Part shown: in pieces, positions 1-11,146 of the stretch
How positions within the stretch are numbered: the first letter of the stretch is position 1
How the letters are laid out: each line of letters starts with the position of its first letter
Assembly: GCA_001662425.1 (NCBI GenBank)
Contig: BDDC01001457.1
Location: forward strand, 1-25,923
DNA from: Chlamydomonas sphaeroides
Lineage: Eukaryota > Chlorophyta > Chlorophyceae > Chlamydomonadales > Chlamydomonadaceae
Direction: 5' to 3'
Length of the DNA stretch: 25,923 nt
Notes under the pieces: model-generated
What the model was told of the DNA's origin: nothing
The model's input: the letters and a program-made list of their open reading frames with translations, nothing else
The model's database searches: none
Position numbers and translations under genes: made by a program

Positions 1-631
1 TGCCGATGGCCCCCCTGGCTGTGAAACGGCGACCTCCGCTTTGCGGTGTAACAGTAACAGTAACAGGTGCGCGTGGGCTTGGGCCTGGGGGAGCCACCTG
101 CCGCCGCACCGCGTGCCGCGCCGCCTGCATGACCAGGGGCTTCGCGGCTGCCGGCTGCAGGGTGGTTTCACTGACTCCCGCGGCGGTTCTACAGTAAAAG
201 GATGCAGCAGCAGCGTGCCAGTGAGAGCGCGCCAGGGCGCCGGGTGCGTCCGGGCGTGTGTGCCGGCCTGCTGCGACCCGCAGGCGCCTACAGTCAGAGT
301 AAGGGCTGGCTCTACAGTAGGAGGAGGCGCCTGGCTGCGGCTGCGGCTGAGGCTGAGGCTGCGGCCGCGGTCAACGTGAGCTGCAGGACGTCGCGAGGGC
401 CAAGGTGCGGCCGCGCCCGGGCAAGCGGGGGATGAGTGGGTGGAGGCGGGAAGCGGCCGCCAGCACCGGGGCTCGGCGCGGGTCCTGCCCACCGTGCGCC
501 ACATCAGGAGCCGCCTCCAGCGCCATGCATGTCGCCGACAGACCAGCTATGCCCCCGCAGCACCTTACAGCACCACAGCACATTCTATCTCCAGCAGCTC
601 ACGCGATCACAGCCGAGCGCCTAAGCGGAAG
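1..631. other. 5' region of gene G, no firm gene
   Basis: This GC-rich stretch lies upstream of the first supported exon of gene G. It holds several short repeats of an acagta/acagtaa motif near 50-65, 190, 290 and 314, and a run of GCTGCG/GCTGAG near 333-365. Possible small plus-strand exons exist, for example one opening after the acceptor ending at 385. None could be joined in phase to the exon at 613-857, so upstream exons of G can neither be proved nor excluded. Confidence 0.4.
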
Positions 632-2982
632 ATGCGCAGCGCGCGCCACGGCGCCGACCGGCCGCGCTCGAGCCGCGCGCCGCGCCGAGCGCCGGCCATC
701 GAGCCGTGCCCCGAGGCGCTGGGAGAGCAGGCGGCCGCCGTAGCTGCTGCGCGCACCGCTGGAACGACCACGCCAGGCGGGACCGTGGTGCCGCCCGCGC
801 CCTCGCCGCCGCTCGACGACCTGACCAAAGCCAAGTTCCAACTGTTCACGGCAGCGGGTGCGGCCGAGCGCGGACGCGCGAGCGGGGGTTGCCGGCAAAA
901 GGGCGCGACGCGGCAATCCGCGCCACATGGGCCTTGGCCAGCTGCGTGCTTGCTGCTGCTGCTGCTGCTGCTGCTGAGGATGAGGATGAGGATGCGAGGC
1001 TTGGGCTGGGCTGGGCTGCTAGGAGCGCGGAATGCTGGGCTAATCGCGATGCGCTGTGTGCCTCGACGCAGGCGATCCGCTGCCGACCGCGTCGCGAGCG
1101 CAGCTGCGAGCCGCCAGCCAGCTGCTGGAGGCAGCGGCGGCACGCAACGCGATGCCGCCGCCGCCAGCGCCGCATCGCCCGTGCGCCGCCAGCGGCGCCG
1201 TGTCCGACGACAACGATGCCGAGAGGGCGGCGGAGGCGGCTGCGGATCTGGCAGAGGCGGAGGAGGAGGCAGCGGCCGACCTGGCGGAGGCCGAGGTGGA
1301 GGCGGAGGCGATGGAGATGTCGCAGGCGCAGCCGGCGGCGCCGCTGCCGTCGTCGCAGCAGCAGCCGCAGCCCATGGACATGTCGCAGGCCGCCGACAGC
1401 CAGGTGCGGGCAGGAGGGTTGCAGCTGACGGTTGGCGGTTGGCGGTTTACCTGCCAGAGGCCTGAGGGCGGGAAGGGGCAGCCATGAAGGTGACGCCAGG
1501 TGCTGCGATATGGAGGGTGGTTGCCGGTTGGAACTGGTAGCTGGAGGGAAAGGCGTGGGCGCGTCTGGGCCAGGGCCCGAGGGTGGGGAGGGGCGGCCGC
1601 CGTCAGCGAGAGGCCCCACGGTGCCACGATAGGTGAAACCCGGCGCCCACGCCCATGGTCCCCACCTCCCCAGGCTCCGCTGTCGCCGCCCAGCCTGCGC
1701 CCCTGGGCGGGGGCGTTGACCCAGCCCGAGGCGAGCAGCGGCGACGGCGCCGACGGCGACGGCGAGGGCGACGGGGGTGGTGGCGACGAGACCGGCGCAG
1801 CCGCGGAGGTCGCCGCCGGGGCGGGAGCCGACGGTGGCGGCTCTGGTGGCGGCGGCGACGTCGGCGACGTCAGCGACGGCGGCGACGGCAGCAACGGGCT
1901 GCCCGAGTACATGACTTGGCCGCTGCTGAGGTACGGCGTGGTAGGGGGGTGCCGTACCTTACCATCCACTTCCGCCCGCCCCCTTCCCGGCCGTTGTCGC
2001 CGTTTCACTGTAGAACCAGCGTGGAAGTCAGAGCGGGTCGCCGCCTCGCCCCCATCGCCCTCCGTCCTGGCGCTCGGCCGCTGCCTCCTGCGGCCTTGTC
2101 GGTTCGAGGAACAGTGGCCCTATGGGTGTGCGTGTGACCCGTACATTACCTCCCCGCGCGCTGGGCAAGCTGGGCCGCTCCAGCAGGTCACCCAATGCCC
2201 CACTGCACCACGTACCGTAGCGCCTACCCGCGCCGTCCCCCTGGCCTCCCCAGCCCCTCCTACCCACCGCAGCAACCGGCCCCAGCCCGCGGCCCGCGAT
2301 GCAAGTGGCGGCGCGCTCGCCCTCATGGACGGCGCCCAGCCCTCGCCACGCTCCCGCAGGCTGCCACGCACCCTGCCCAACGCCCACGCCGTGCCCCCCT
2401 CTCCAACCCTCCCACCCCCGCCGCAGGCTGCGCACGCTCGACGGCCCCAAGGCGGCCTTCGTGGCGCCCTCCATGGTGCAGCAGGTGGGGCGGACGCGAA
2501 CAGGCTTCAGGCAACCCTACGCCGCGCCCCGCAACCTTGCATCCCACCGCACGCATTGGACACGGCGCCACGTGGCGGTCGCTGCATCGCACGTGCGCCT
2601 CGTGCTGCCCACGTGCGCCTCGCCCACGGCTCTCTCTCTCGCGGCCGGTGCGCGAGGAGCTCCGCCAGGCGCGCTGTACCGTGTAAAAGACAGAGAATCC
2701 AAGGATGACCTCTTACACGTAACACGCGCTGCACCTCTCATGCCTGCATGAAGCCCCGACACGTGTGCGGTACTCATGGCACTCGTTGTTCACACCTGCT
2801 ATGGCTATATGCGCTTGCGTGTTGCGATGTCGTCATGGCTGTCACGTCGTCACCCTATGCAGGTGCTCAAGGAGCACGGCCAGGCGCCCGCGGCCGCCAA
2901 GCGGCGGCCTGAGCAGCAGCACGGCCGCGGCGAGGACCGGGCCACCGACGAGGACGAGTCGGCTGTGCGGGACCAGGCATAG
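632..2982 (+). CDS. Gene G: unrecognised acidic Ala/Glu-rich protein (5 exons)
   Basis: Model: join(632..857,1072..1403,1674..1930,2427..2484,2863..2982), 330 residues, stop TAG at 2980. All introns are GT-AG and the phases agree (1,0,2,0). The start is the first ATG in the open frame. The frame is open upstream and an acceptor ends at 612, so the true N-terminus may lie in an earlier exon. Visible features: a basic, NLS-like stretch around the start; a conserved-looking helix DDLTKAKFQLFTAA at about 62-75; a long Ala/Glu segment with the unit AADLAEAE twice and the motif M(E/D)MSQA twice; a Gly/Asp low-complexity exon (187-271); the hydrophobic stretch LPEYMTWPLLR at 262-272; and a charged tail ending DESAVRDQA. 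There is no signal peptide or membrane span. I do not recognise the family. Composition suggests a nuclear or scaffold protein, which is inference only. Confidence 0.6.
951..1017. repeat. Compound microsatellite in intron 1 of G
   Basis: Three simple repeats lie almost end to end: a CTG run (951-976), three GAGGAT units (976-993) and three GGGCT units (1003-1017). All are inside the intron between the first two modelled exons of G. The composition is purely repetitive and is read here as non-coding. Confidence 0.8.
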
Positions 2983-4500
2983 GCTGTGCTTCGCCATGGC
3001 GTGTGTGGCTGCTTGCTGGCCCCGCTTGGACATGCTCGCACAGCTGGAGGCGCAGCTGTGCGGCTGACAGCAGCGGCGGCGGCCATAGAGTGAATGGAGC
3101 CCGCCGGCAGCAATGGATGCGTCGCCGCCCAGTCGGGCGAAGCAGGATGTGTGTTCAGAGCTAGGCAGATACAGTAACACTTTCACGTGTGTGCGGGCGC
3201 ACAGTGCTCGGGAGAGAGAGGAACGCTGCACGTTGGGTGGTTGAAGCAGGCGCAAGAAGAGGACGCGTGCAGCCTGCTGACTGGAGACCGAGCCCGCTGC
3301 CACCGGCAACTCATGTTACCGTATGTGGAGGGGCATCCTTCCTTCCTTGTCCACCCAATCTGGAGGCAAAGCCGTGGCAAGCCCTCAAGGCTTCCACGCT
3401 AGTACATAATTGAAAGCCCTTCACGCGTGCCGTTGCCTGCCTACGCAACTCTACTCAGCGCCGGCTGGGTGCCTGCGCCGCCGCCAGGCCGCCGGCCGCG
3501 TCAATCGGCCGCACCCCCAGCACCTTCACCAACCAACAAACAAAAAATGGCTTTGACCCGGACAGTTCGAGAGAGAGAATCCGAATGAGGACAGCGCCTC
3601 GTCATTCGGCCCCATGGAACCACGCCCAACCCAACTTGGGCGCCCAGGGCCCGGCCCAGGTGACTTCCCTCCCCAACAGCATCCCCATACTTTGGCGGCA
3701 GCACAGTTCCGACACGCGGTCCGTACCCGTACGGGCGACACATGTTATGCGCTGGCATGGCGGCCGCAGCATGAGCATCGCGCACACCGTCTCTGCAACC
3801 CGCGCTGACTTGGCGCTAGCAGCAGCAGCAGCCAATAACCACACGCCTGCTGTAACAGGCGGCGCACGACCCTCTGATCTGCAAACCGCTGAGCCATTGT
3901 TGGCACCCTACCCGCAGCACGGCGGCCGGGCGACGTACCACAACGTGGGACGGGGTGTGAACTGCGCAGCCCGCGGCACCCGGCTCGGCAGCTCCCGTGC
4001 CGCGGGCCCCGCTCGCTAACGCCCTGCAGCCCGGCCCCACAGCTCTCAACACCAAGCCGGTGAAGGTCCCCTCCTGCAACCTCCCCAACTCTTTTCATCA
4101 TCATCATAACGCACGAGTAAGCCATCCCCGCTCCCTCCCCTCGCGCCCCGCCCCTTGCATCCTGTCTGGCTACAGCTCCTGCACGTCAGGCTGCAACGCT
4201 TTGCCCGTGTCCTCAGTCGAATGTCTCGCCCAGCACAAGGCCGTTGCCTAGACACTCGATCAAAATGACCTACTACGGTATGGCTCGCGCTCAGTCTCAG
4301 ACTCTCAGTCTCAGTCTCAGTCAAGCCCCCGCACTGCGTCGTGCGAGAACGGGCACGCCCTTGGGCCGCCGGTGAGCACGTCACGCCCCAGCTTTAGAGC
4401 CGCTCGGCCCTCGAGCTCCGAAACACAGGATACGAGTCAAGACGCTCGCGAGCGCCCGGTATGCGTCCGAGCCGGTCCGAGCTGTGCCATTGGGTCCGGT
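2983..4500. other. Intergenic, convergent 3' ends of G and E
   Basis: No gene was supported here. The stretch separates the stop codons of G (+) and E (-), so it should contain both 3' UTRs. Base composition is more mixed than in the exons, with scattered AT-rich patches such as 3530-3550 and 4085-4110. The only plus-strand TGTAA (the polyadenylation signal known from volvocine algae) is at 3851-3855, far from the G stop. A TCTCAG repeat lies at about 4290-4321. Confidence 0.5.
4290..4321. repeat. TCTCAG microsatellite
   Basis: An imperfect run of TCTCAG hexamers with one interrupted unit, lying beyond the stop codon of gene E and probably in its 3' UTR or the intergenic space. Confidence 0.75.
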
Positions 4501-5651
4501 CTATACCCGGTCGGCGGGGTCCAGTGCCGCGCGCTGCCCTGGGCCTTCGAGCGCACCATCATCCGACGCCGCGGCGCCGCTGGGCATGGCCGCTGAAAGC
4601 TGGGCCTCCGGCGCCGCCGGCGTGACGTCCCTGGCCGCAGCCGCTGCCGCTGCTGCCGTGGCAGGGCCCGTGGCGCCCACGGAACCGCCTATCGCTATCG
4701 TCACCACCGCGACGGCGCCGCCGCCACCGCCGCCAGCGGCGTCACCGGGTTCACCAGCGTCGGCGACGCCGCCGTCCTCGGCTTCCGACCGCGTGCCGAC
4801 CGACGAGCTCTCGCGCGACATCTGTTTGCGCTTCCGCACCGCCCGCAGCACATACGCGGCCGCGACGGCTGCTAGGATCACGGCCATCGAGATCGACGCG
4901 ATGATGATGATCGTCGTGCCGAGCGATATGCGCCCCCTGGACGGCTCTTTCGTGACTCGTAGCTGTGCGCTGCCGTCGCCTGTGCTGGGGACGGCCGAGC
5001 CGCCGTCGGCGCCGCCCCGGACCACGCCCACGGCTGCAAGCGTAGCGGCGGTCTGCCCCACCTGCGAGCCGAGCTTGGTGACGACGGGATTCGAGGCGGA
5101 GGTGATAACTGCGGAGGCGCCGCGCAGCGTGCGCGGCAGCTCGACCGGTGGGGGGCTGGGCAGCGAGGAGGGCGAGGAGGCAAAGGAGGGCGCCACTGCG
5201 GGGTGAAAAGGGTATGGGCAGGTCGGGGCGGGCAGAGCGTCAGCGAACCGGGGCTGGCATCGTGGTAAGTAAGGGTGGCCGCGGCTGCGGCGATGCAGGA
5301 GTCCGCTGCGGACCAGGCTGCGGGTGCGGCATGGTGGGAGCGCAGAAGTCCAGCGGACGCCGGACGCCCTTTTCAAGGGTACGGGAGCCCACCTGTTCCA
5401 CGCGCCGTCAGGACGCTTATCCATTGCGCCTCTCGGTTGGCTGGCGCGCTGCGAGTGCAAGGGAAGGACTCGCCGCCCTCGCCCTTGCAGGATGCTAAAG
5501 CGTCCCCGGCGGGCGCGCAGCTACTTGACTCGTCGCAAAGAGGATTCAGCATCCACACTGGCCCAGTGAGCTGCGCGCATGCGCTGCGTAAAGAGCCGAC
5601 ACATGCAAGGCACGCGAGCAGAAAGCTCAAGCGATGCCAGCTACACATCAT
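4501..5651 (-). CDS. Gene E: type I single-pass membrane protein
   Basis: Model: complement(join(4501..5195,5393..5651)), 317 residues. The start is the double ATG at 5651. Exon 1 ends in a GTGGGC donor (phase 1) and exon 2 opens after a pyrimidine-rich ccccgcag acceptor. Residues 1-26 are a good signal peptide (hydrophobic FLLACLACVG, cleavage after ACA). The short ectodomain has several Cys (25, then a cluster ending about residue 74), then a Ser/Pro stretch with LPSPPP, then a Ser/Thr/Ala/Val-rich stalk. The membrane span is about 178-202 (TTIIIIASISMAVILAAVAA) and is followed at once by RKRK, which places the tail in the cytosol. The tail of about 115 residues is Gly/Ala-rich with acidic patches. 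I do not recognise a catalytic domain. A surface receptor-like or wall-anchoring role is inference from topology. Confidence 0.7.
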
Positions 5652-6901
5652 CGCCAGAGTGTATTGAAAATAGAACAGTATGCACGGGCGGTCGGCGCGG
5701 GTTGTGGTTCACGAACCGCAGCCAGGGTTGTTTGTTTGTTGTAGGCTAGTATGCGTATGGCGTTGCTGATGTGTCAGGTGGTCAATCAACAATATGGACA
5801 GCTTGCTGCATTTTGGCAGTATGGGTAAGCGGGTCTCGTCGACACAACCGCCGCAAAGTTCCCTCGCCGAGGCCAGGCCAGGCTTGGAGTCCTCATCCCC
5901 TAGGACATTGTTACACATAGACGTACGCTTAAAGTAACATAGCGTGCCGCATCACATCAGATACCATGCCTGAGACGGCGAGGCGACCCTGCACCAAGCG
6001 CAGCCACGCGACCCGAGAGTACCACTAAGTGCAAGGTTGCTGGTTTTTTCTTTGGAAGGGATAGCTTGTGCCAGCTACTCAAGGCCGCAACCCGCGAACG
6101 CTCAATTCCGGTCCCTGCAAGCCGTTCTTCTATGGCCAATTCACCGCAACAAATTTTCCAGGCATCTTTGTTGGAGTCTATGCCTAACTTATGGAACGCT
6201 GGGGCTGGGGCGGTACAGTTCGTGACTCACTCCGTCGTACGCTTTTCCATGTGTCGGGCGCTCAAGTACAGGTGGCCAAGACGCAGCTTGTACAACGCGC
6301 GTCGCCACAGCTACTGCCTCTTCTTAAACTGAACTTGGCGGACAGGCGGGCGCATGAGCACAAAACATGCAGCACAGCAGGAGGAGGGATGCGCACCCTC
6401 AGGTCAGGCACGTAGATGCCGCCGGAATGAGCAGCCACCCTACATTCCCCCCCCCACCAAGGTGGCTCGCCCTTCAGCGTTCCCTCTGTCGCACGCGCCA
6501 TAGGCAGCAGATACCTCCAGCAGCGGCCAGAACTAAAATTAACACGCCCCACGAAAGACGGGCCCTCGAACTGTAGGAAACGACACCCCACTTGCTTGGC
6601 AGTCGAGTAACACAGGCCCTGTCCCTTCCCCCTCTCACCGCAGCCATAGATCGGGGCCCTGATCATTTGCTTTACAGCTGGCGTCGCGCATCCAAATTTC
6701 CACAAGCCCGGTCTGGACGCTCCGGCTCACCACAGAAGCCGCGCTGCTGTTGCCTGGTGTAGTCGGATACCTACTACTTGCAAGAGGTTTCCTCGAGATG
6801 CCCCATGGCTGCTTCGGACGTGGGTGCGTGACATGGCACATTTGCCACACCTGGCCCGGATGCGGTGCGGCGACTGCTGCGTGTCCCCTGGGGTGAACCC
6901 T

Positions 6902-6942
6902 GCAGCTGGTGCCTCCTGAACCACCAGCTGGTGCCTCCTGGT
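6902..6942. repeat. Short direct repeat
   Basis: The 16-base word cagctggtgcctcctg occurs twice, about 24 bases apart, with a short spacer. No gene context was recognised. Confidence 0.7.
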
Positions 6943-7820
6943 GTGTCCGACGCCACCCCGCCCCTCGCCAGCCAGTCGTGGCACGGGCGCGCTCGACTCC
7001 CAACAATTACAATGGCATGCAGCGACCAGCATGGCTGTGCTAGTGGACTCAGCAGCTTGCCAGGGCGTGTGCTCGGATGTTGGGGCGGCCGCCGCCGCTG
7101 AGCGCTGACGTCTATCGCTTCTGACGGAGACTTTGATGCCAGTTTTGCCAGAGTGCTGTGGTGCATGCGAGGCTGGCGGACGAGCCACGAGCGGCCACAC
7201 GGCTCCCGGCCGAGGGCGCGAGCGCGGTGCAGAGCGAGGCGGCGGGCGCCCCGGGGCTCTAATAACGCCAGCCGTTCTTCCGTGCTGGCTGGGCCGCATG
7301 TCGTCGACTCAGCTGCGCGCGCAGGCGTCTCGCACTAGGGGTTCTCTCACATCACCGCACGCCGTGGGCGGAGCTACATCAGCACACGGGTGGAGGGCAG
7401 CGCATACCCCGTGTCCTCTGCACACAAGAGGACGTTGAGGCTGGGCAGGAGTGAAACCGAACAGGAGTGTGACACATGCAATGGCATGCACGCACGTGTA
7501 CTGTGTGCAGCTGGCTCGCCATTGGCCGCCAGATCCCTCCAGACCATAACCCACGGATCTCGCTCGTGTTGGTGGGGCACCGCCGGCCACGGCGCCCGGC
7601 CACTTGGCGAAACACTGACCCCATCCACCCTGCGCACTCTACCGCCGGCGCTCGCTGTTGGCGCGAGCCGGCGCCTGGGATCCTGCAACACGTCAACCCA
7701 TGTAAGCATGATCGCAGTCCCGACGCGACATACCCTCGTGCGCTGCATGCTATGCTAGGCAGCAACATGGACACGTATGTATTTCGCTTCATCCAGGCCA
7801 GCCACATAAATGTGCCGCCA

Positions 7821-7840
7821 AGCTGAGCTGAGCTGAGCTG
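7821..7840. repeat. GAGCT pentanucleotide microsatellite
   Basis: Four uninterrupted copies of agctg in the intergenic stretch downstream of gene F. Confidence 0.85.
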
Positions 7841-8173
7841 TCGCGCTCTGCAGCCGCAGCCCCCTTCCAGGTCCTCGACGACAACACCACGCAGGCTGTA
7901 GTCATACGTCAGCACCCATCACATCACGCTACGCTTACGCACGCTGGGATCATACGCCATGTATGTACGCCGGCACTCACAACAGCACGCCACGGAGCCA
8001 CCGCGCTATGTGTGGACCGCCCACCCCGCCCCCAACATGCCGACGTGCGAAGCCACACGCCATGTCCGTCTACTACAACCGGAGGCCGCATGCTCGACTG
8101 TGTGCGGCGACCCGGCTTGGTTCATGCTCGCCCTGCGCTCATGTGAATCAGCGTGCGGCCGACGCTGTCGCGC

Positions 8174-8382
8174 CTACTGCGGCGGCGGAGACCGGGGCTT
8201 CGGCGGCGGCGAGCGAGGCTTGGGGGGAGGCGAGCGAGGCTTGGGAGGCGGCGACCGGGGCTTAGGAGGTGGTGACCGGGGCTTGGGAGGCGGCGAGTGG
8301 GGCTTGGGCGGCGGCCGGGGAGACTTCGGCGGCGGGCGAGGGGGCGGCGAGGGCGGCGGGCTTGGCGGCGGCGAGTCGTCGA
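8174..8382 (-). repeat. 21-base repeat coding SPPPKPR
   Basis: The last exon of F is dominated by a 21-base unit translated SPPPKP(R/H), repeated about six times after an irregular SPPP/RPPP lead-in. Third bases vary between units while the amino acids are kept, so the array is maintained at protein level. Such Ser-Pro-rich runs are typical of hydroxyproline-rich wall glycoproteins of green algae. Confidence 0.85.
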
Positions 8383-11146
8383 CTGCGGGGCGGCAGAGGG
8401 CGGCAGAGGGCCAGGGGCGCCGTTCAGCACCAGCGCCACTTGCGGGCGCTCAGGCAGGCGCGTCCATGGGTGCGGCCGGTAGGAACCAGTCGAAAGCGGT
8501 CAGCCTTGGGCTTCTGCCCCCTAGTAGTGCCCTAGTGCCCATCCCAAATGGGCCCCATGCAGCCACCCGTGCCAGGCATCCTCCACGCGGGGCAGGCCCC
8601 TGAGCGCCCGGCCAACGCCCCGCCCAGCTAGCAGCCCCGCCGCCGCCACATCGCGGCCCCGGAGGCCCGCCCCAGCCTCTCGGCACTCGGCTACATGGCT
8701 GCTGAGCCATGCGCTGCATCGGCCAGGGCCCCGCAGGCCAGGGCCGCGCTAGGCCGCACGCCGCACTCACCCCAGGGCGCCTCCAGGGGCAGGAAGCCCT
8801 GCGACAGGGTGCCGAAGGCGCACGGCGCCACAGGGCCCGCCTGCGAGCGAGGGGGCACCGGGACCGGCGTCCGGGGCAGGGGGCGTGTCGGGGGCGCAGG
8901 CTGCAGCAGCACCGTGCTGCGGCGGGCTCGCCGCCCACGCAACGGCCTATGTTCTGGTCAGGATGTGTGTTCCAGTGTTTAGTGTGTGTAAAATGTGCGA
9001 TGATCGACGGTCGCATGTTGTAGGCTCACCTCGGGGGCCGCATCCAGGCACAGCGAAGCGACGCCGCCGACGGGCTCGATGATGTAGCTGCGGACGTCGG
9101 GAGTGGAGGAGGCAGCCGTCGCATGTCAGTCCATAGAGTCGGTCGAGCCTTTCGAGCCGGATCGTCGATGCACCCATGACATCCATGGAAGGTGCGAGGG
9201 CTGGCGGTTGGGTCGTCGCATGCCCCCTCCCAGCCCAGCAATGACGGGCCACGTTACGGCCACCGGCAAGGGTGCAGATGCGGCCGCGTGCATGTAAGTG
9301 GATTACAAGCCCAGCCTGGCGTGCGAGGGGGGCGCATGTGTTCGTTCATAGATAAATGTGTGTGAGGGACTAGCTGCGCACCCGACTTTGTCGTCATAGA
9401 ACGACTCGTCGTCGGGGCCGTAGTATATGTAAGCCATGGTCGAGAAACCGGGCGTCGCCTTGGGGTTGGTGCTGCCGCAGGACACGAGCGCGGTGACGTA
9501 GATACCCGCCGCCAGCGTCTGCGAACGGCAGAGGGGCGCCGGCAGGGCAGGGCAGGGCAGGGCAGGGCAGGGCAGCGCGGCGTTGAGGGGCCCGTGGCCG
9601 GGGCGGGGGGGCGGGCGGTGGCCGTCAAACCAACCCCGTGCCGAGGTCGGCACAGAGGGAGTTGCTCGGTCTAGGGCACGCGTCGGGCGCGACGCGTCCC
9701 CCACGTGACGCGGATCCAGGACTCGGTGCAGCAGGCTCCTCGGCGCGCAAGGCAGATACGGCACCAGTAGGGCGCCCCTCGGGTCGGGCGGCCGCACGCA
9801 CCACGACGCCCAGGCACAGCCCCGGCGCCGCGACCAGCTTGAAGCGCGTTGCGTAGTCCTCGTACGCTGCGGAGGCATAGGCCGGGAGCGCGGCACGGGT
9901 GCGGGGGTTGCGGCACGGGCCGTGCGTTGGCGGGCCGCAGGCTGGTGGCGGCGCTGCGGGCCGCGCAAGCTGCGCCTAGCGACTGCGCGCCCCCTTGCGC
10001 TCGCGAGCGCACGCCCTTGCTCACTCGTGTCGACCTCCCAGACGTCGTAGGCGGCGTCGCAGGGGCCCACGACGACGGCATCGCCTGGCGGGTGGGAGAG
10101 GCATGCGGTGGAACAGAAAGGAGCATGTTGGCCCGGGAACGGGACGGGGCGGGGCGGACGGGTTGCGGCAGCAGCGGCAGCAGCACTGCTGCGCGTGTGA
10201 TGCGGGCGGCACCTCCTAAGGACTCCTTAGCACTGTGCAGGACTGGCGAGAGCGCCTAGCCCTCTTTGTGACTGCGTTGTGAAAGCAGCTGCGTGTCTCT
10301 CTGGCGGCGGTGGCTGCCCACCTTCAGCGGGCGTGGCCGTCCGCCGTGCGGGCCGGAAGCAGTCCGACCAGTCGGCGTCGCTCAAGGGCGTCAGTAGGAT
10401 TCTGCCAGCTGCAGGGGCACGATTCGGTTGGAGCAGATCGGGAGGGAGGGCGCGTAAGGTGCCGGCAGGCGCGGCCAGTCACAGCCCCATGCCCCGGTAC
10501 ACATGTGGGTGAGTCGCACGGTGCCCACAGGATGGCACAGGCAAGGAAGGGCAAGGACGACCCAACGCGCTGCGGGCGGTACCCGGTACGCTGGCCGTTG
10601 TAACCCCAGCTGAGTCGGATTTCAAGCCAGCCGTGTAATGCTGTACTTGACTCACCCAGTGGTACTGAGAGCCAAGAGGGAAGGTTGAGGGGCGGCGTGG
10701 TAGGGGGGTAAGGGGCGGGGCGTCAGAACCGCACGGCGTGGAGGGGTCCAACGGTCGGACAGCAAGCGGTGCTTTCACGCAGGGATGTGCTTACGAGGCG
10801 AAAGGATGCTTCGGCGCTCGGGCTGGACCGCAACGTCTTCAGCAGCTGCAGGTTGGAGACGGGGAGTGGAACGGCGGTTAAGAATTCTTGTGGCGAAACA
10901 CCGCGCCGGCACTTGCGCAGCATGCTTCGTGAAACAGGTGTCAACCCTGCAATGTGTCGCGGGTCGTGCTTGCAGTCATTCTCGCGAGGTTCCACGCACT
11001 TCTCGTGTCGTGTCGAGTTTTGGTGCGTGCTTGGTGTTCTGGTAATGCTTACCGCTTCTCGCTGGCGATGCTAGCGCGAGCAGGAGCATACATGCGATGC
11101 TAGCTCTCACAAGAACGGCGCGGCCCACGACGCATATCCGAGCCAT
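8174..11146 (-). CDS. Gene F: secreted lectin-like protein with SPPPKPR tail
   Basis: Model: complement(join(8174..8382,8771..8840,9030..9087,9382..9518,9802..9866,10025..10084,10322..10408,10590..10664,10795..10845,11053..11146)), 301 residues. All introns are GT-AG and in phase (1,1,1,1,1,0,2,0,1). Residues 1-31 form a signal peptide (core ACMLLLALAS). Residues about 75-232 show three related units with the pattern C-L/F-x, then Val-rich strand and P-C, then an aromatic position: WSDCFRPA / VVVGPCDAAYDVWEVD; FKLVAAPGLCLGV / LVSCGS; VASLCLDAAPE / GPVAPCAFGTLSQGF. This resembles the beta-trefoil ricin-B lectin fold, with QxW motifs mostly degenerate. Residues 234-301 are an HRGP tail of SPPPKPR repeats ending PPPQ-stop. 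Exons 2-4, and the weak GTACCG donor after 10590, are the least certain. A cell-wall carbohydrate-binding role is inferred. Confidence 0.65.
9541..9575. repeat. GGCAG pentamer array in intron 6 of F
   Basis: Seven perfect tandem copies of ggcag lie just upstream (minus sense) of the acceptor of exon 7 of gene F. On the transcribed strand they form a pyrimidine-rich run that may serve as part of the polypyrimidine tract. Confidence 0.85.

Larger units (their letters stand above)
5652..8173. other. Intergenic between E and F
   Basis: This stretch of about 2.5 kb lies between the start of E and the stop of F, both on the minus strand. It should hold the E promoter and the F 3' UTR. Composition is less GC-biased than the exons and no open frame shows protein-like sequence with usable splice sites. 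It contains a GAGCT pentamer repeat (7821-7840), a 16-base direct repeat (cagctggtgcctcctg near 6902 and 6926), and minus-strand TGTAA words near 5911, 6672 and 7006. All of these are too far from the F stop to assign. Confidence 0.45.

Noticed and set aside
440..1465. Long plus-strand open frame read straight through 341 codons
   Set aside because: Only its part up to 857 is kept. Beyond that it runs through microsatellites and in the wrong frame over the better-supported exon 1072-1403.
2095..2115. Possible tRNA B box (ggttcga)
   Set aside because: The following bases do not match the rest of a B box and no cloverleaf or A box is found upstream.
7959..8603. Plus-strand Gly-rich open frame (GGGERGL repeats)
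   Set aside because: It is the reverse complement of the SPPPKPR exon of gene F, which is joined in phase to nine other exons and ends at a stop codon.
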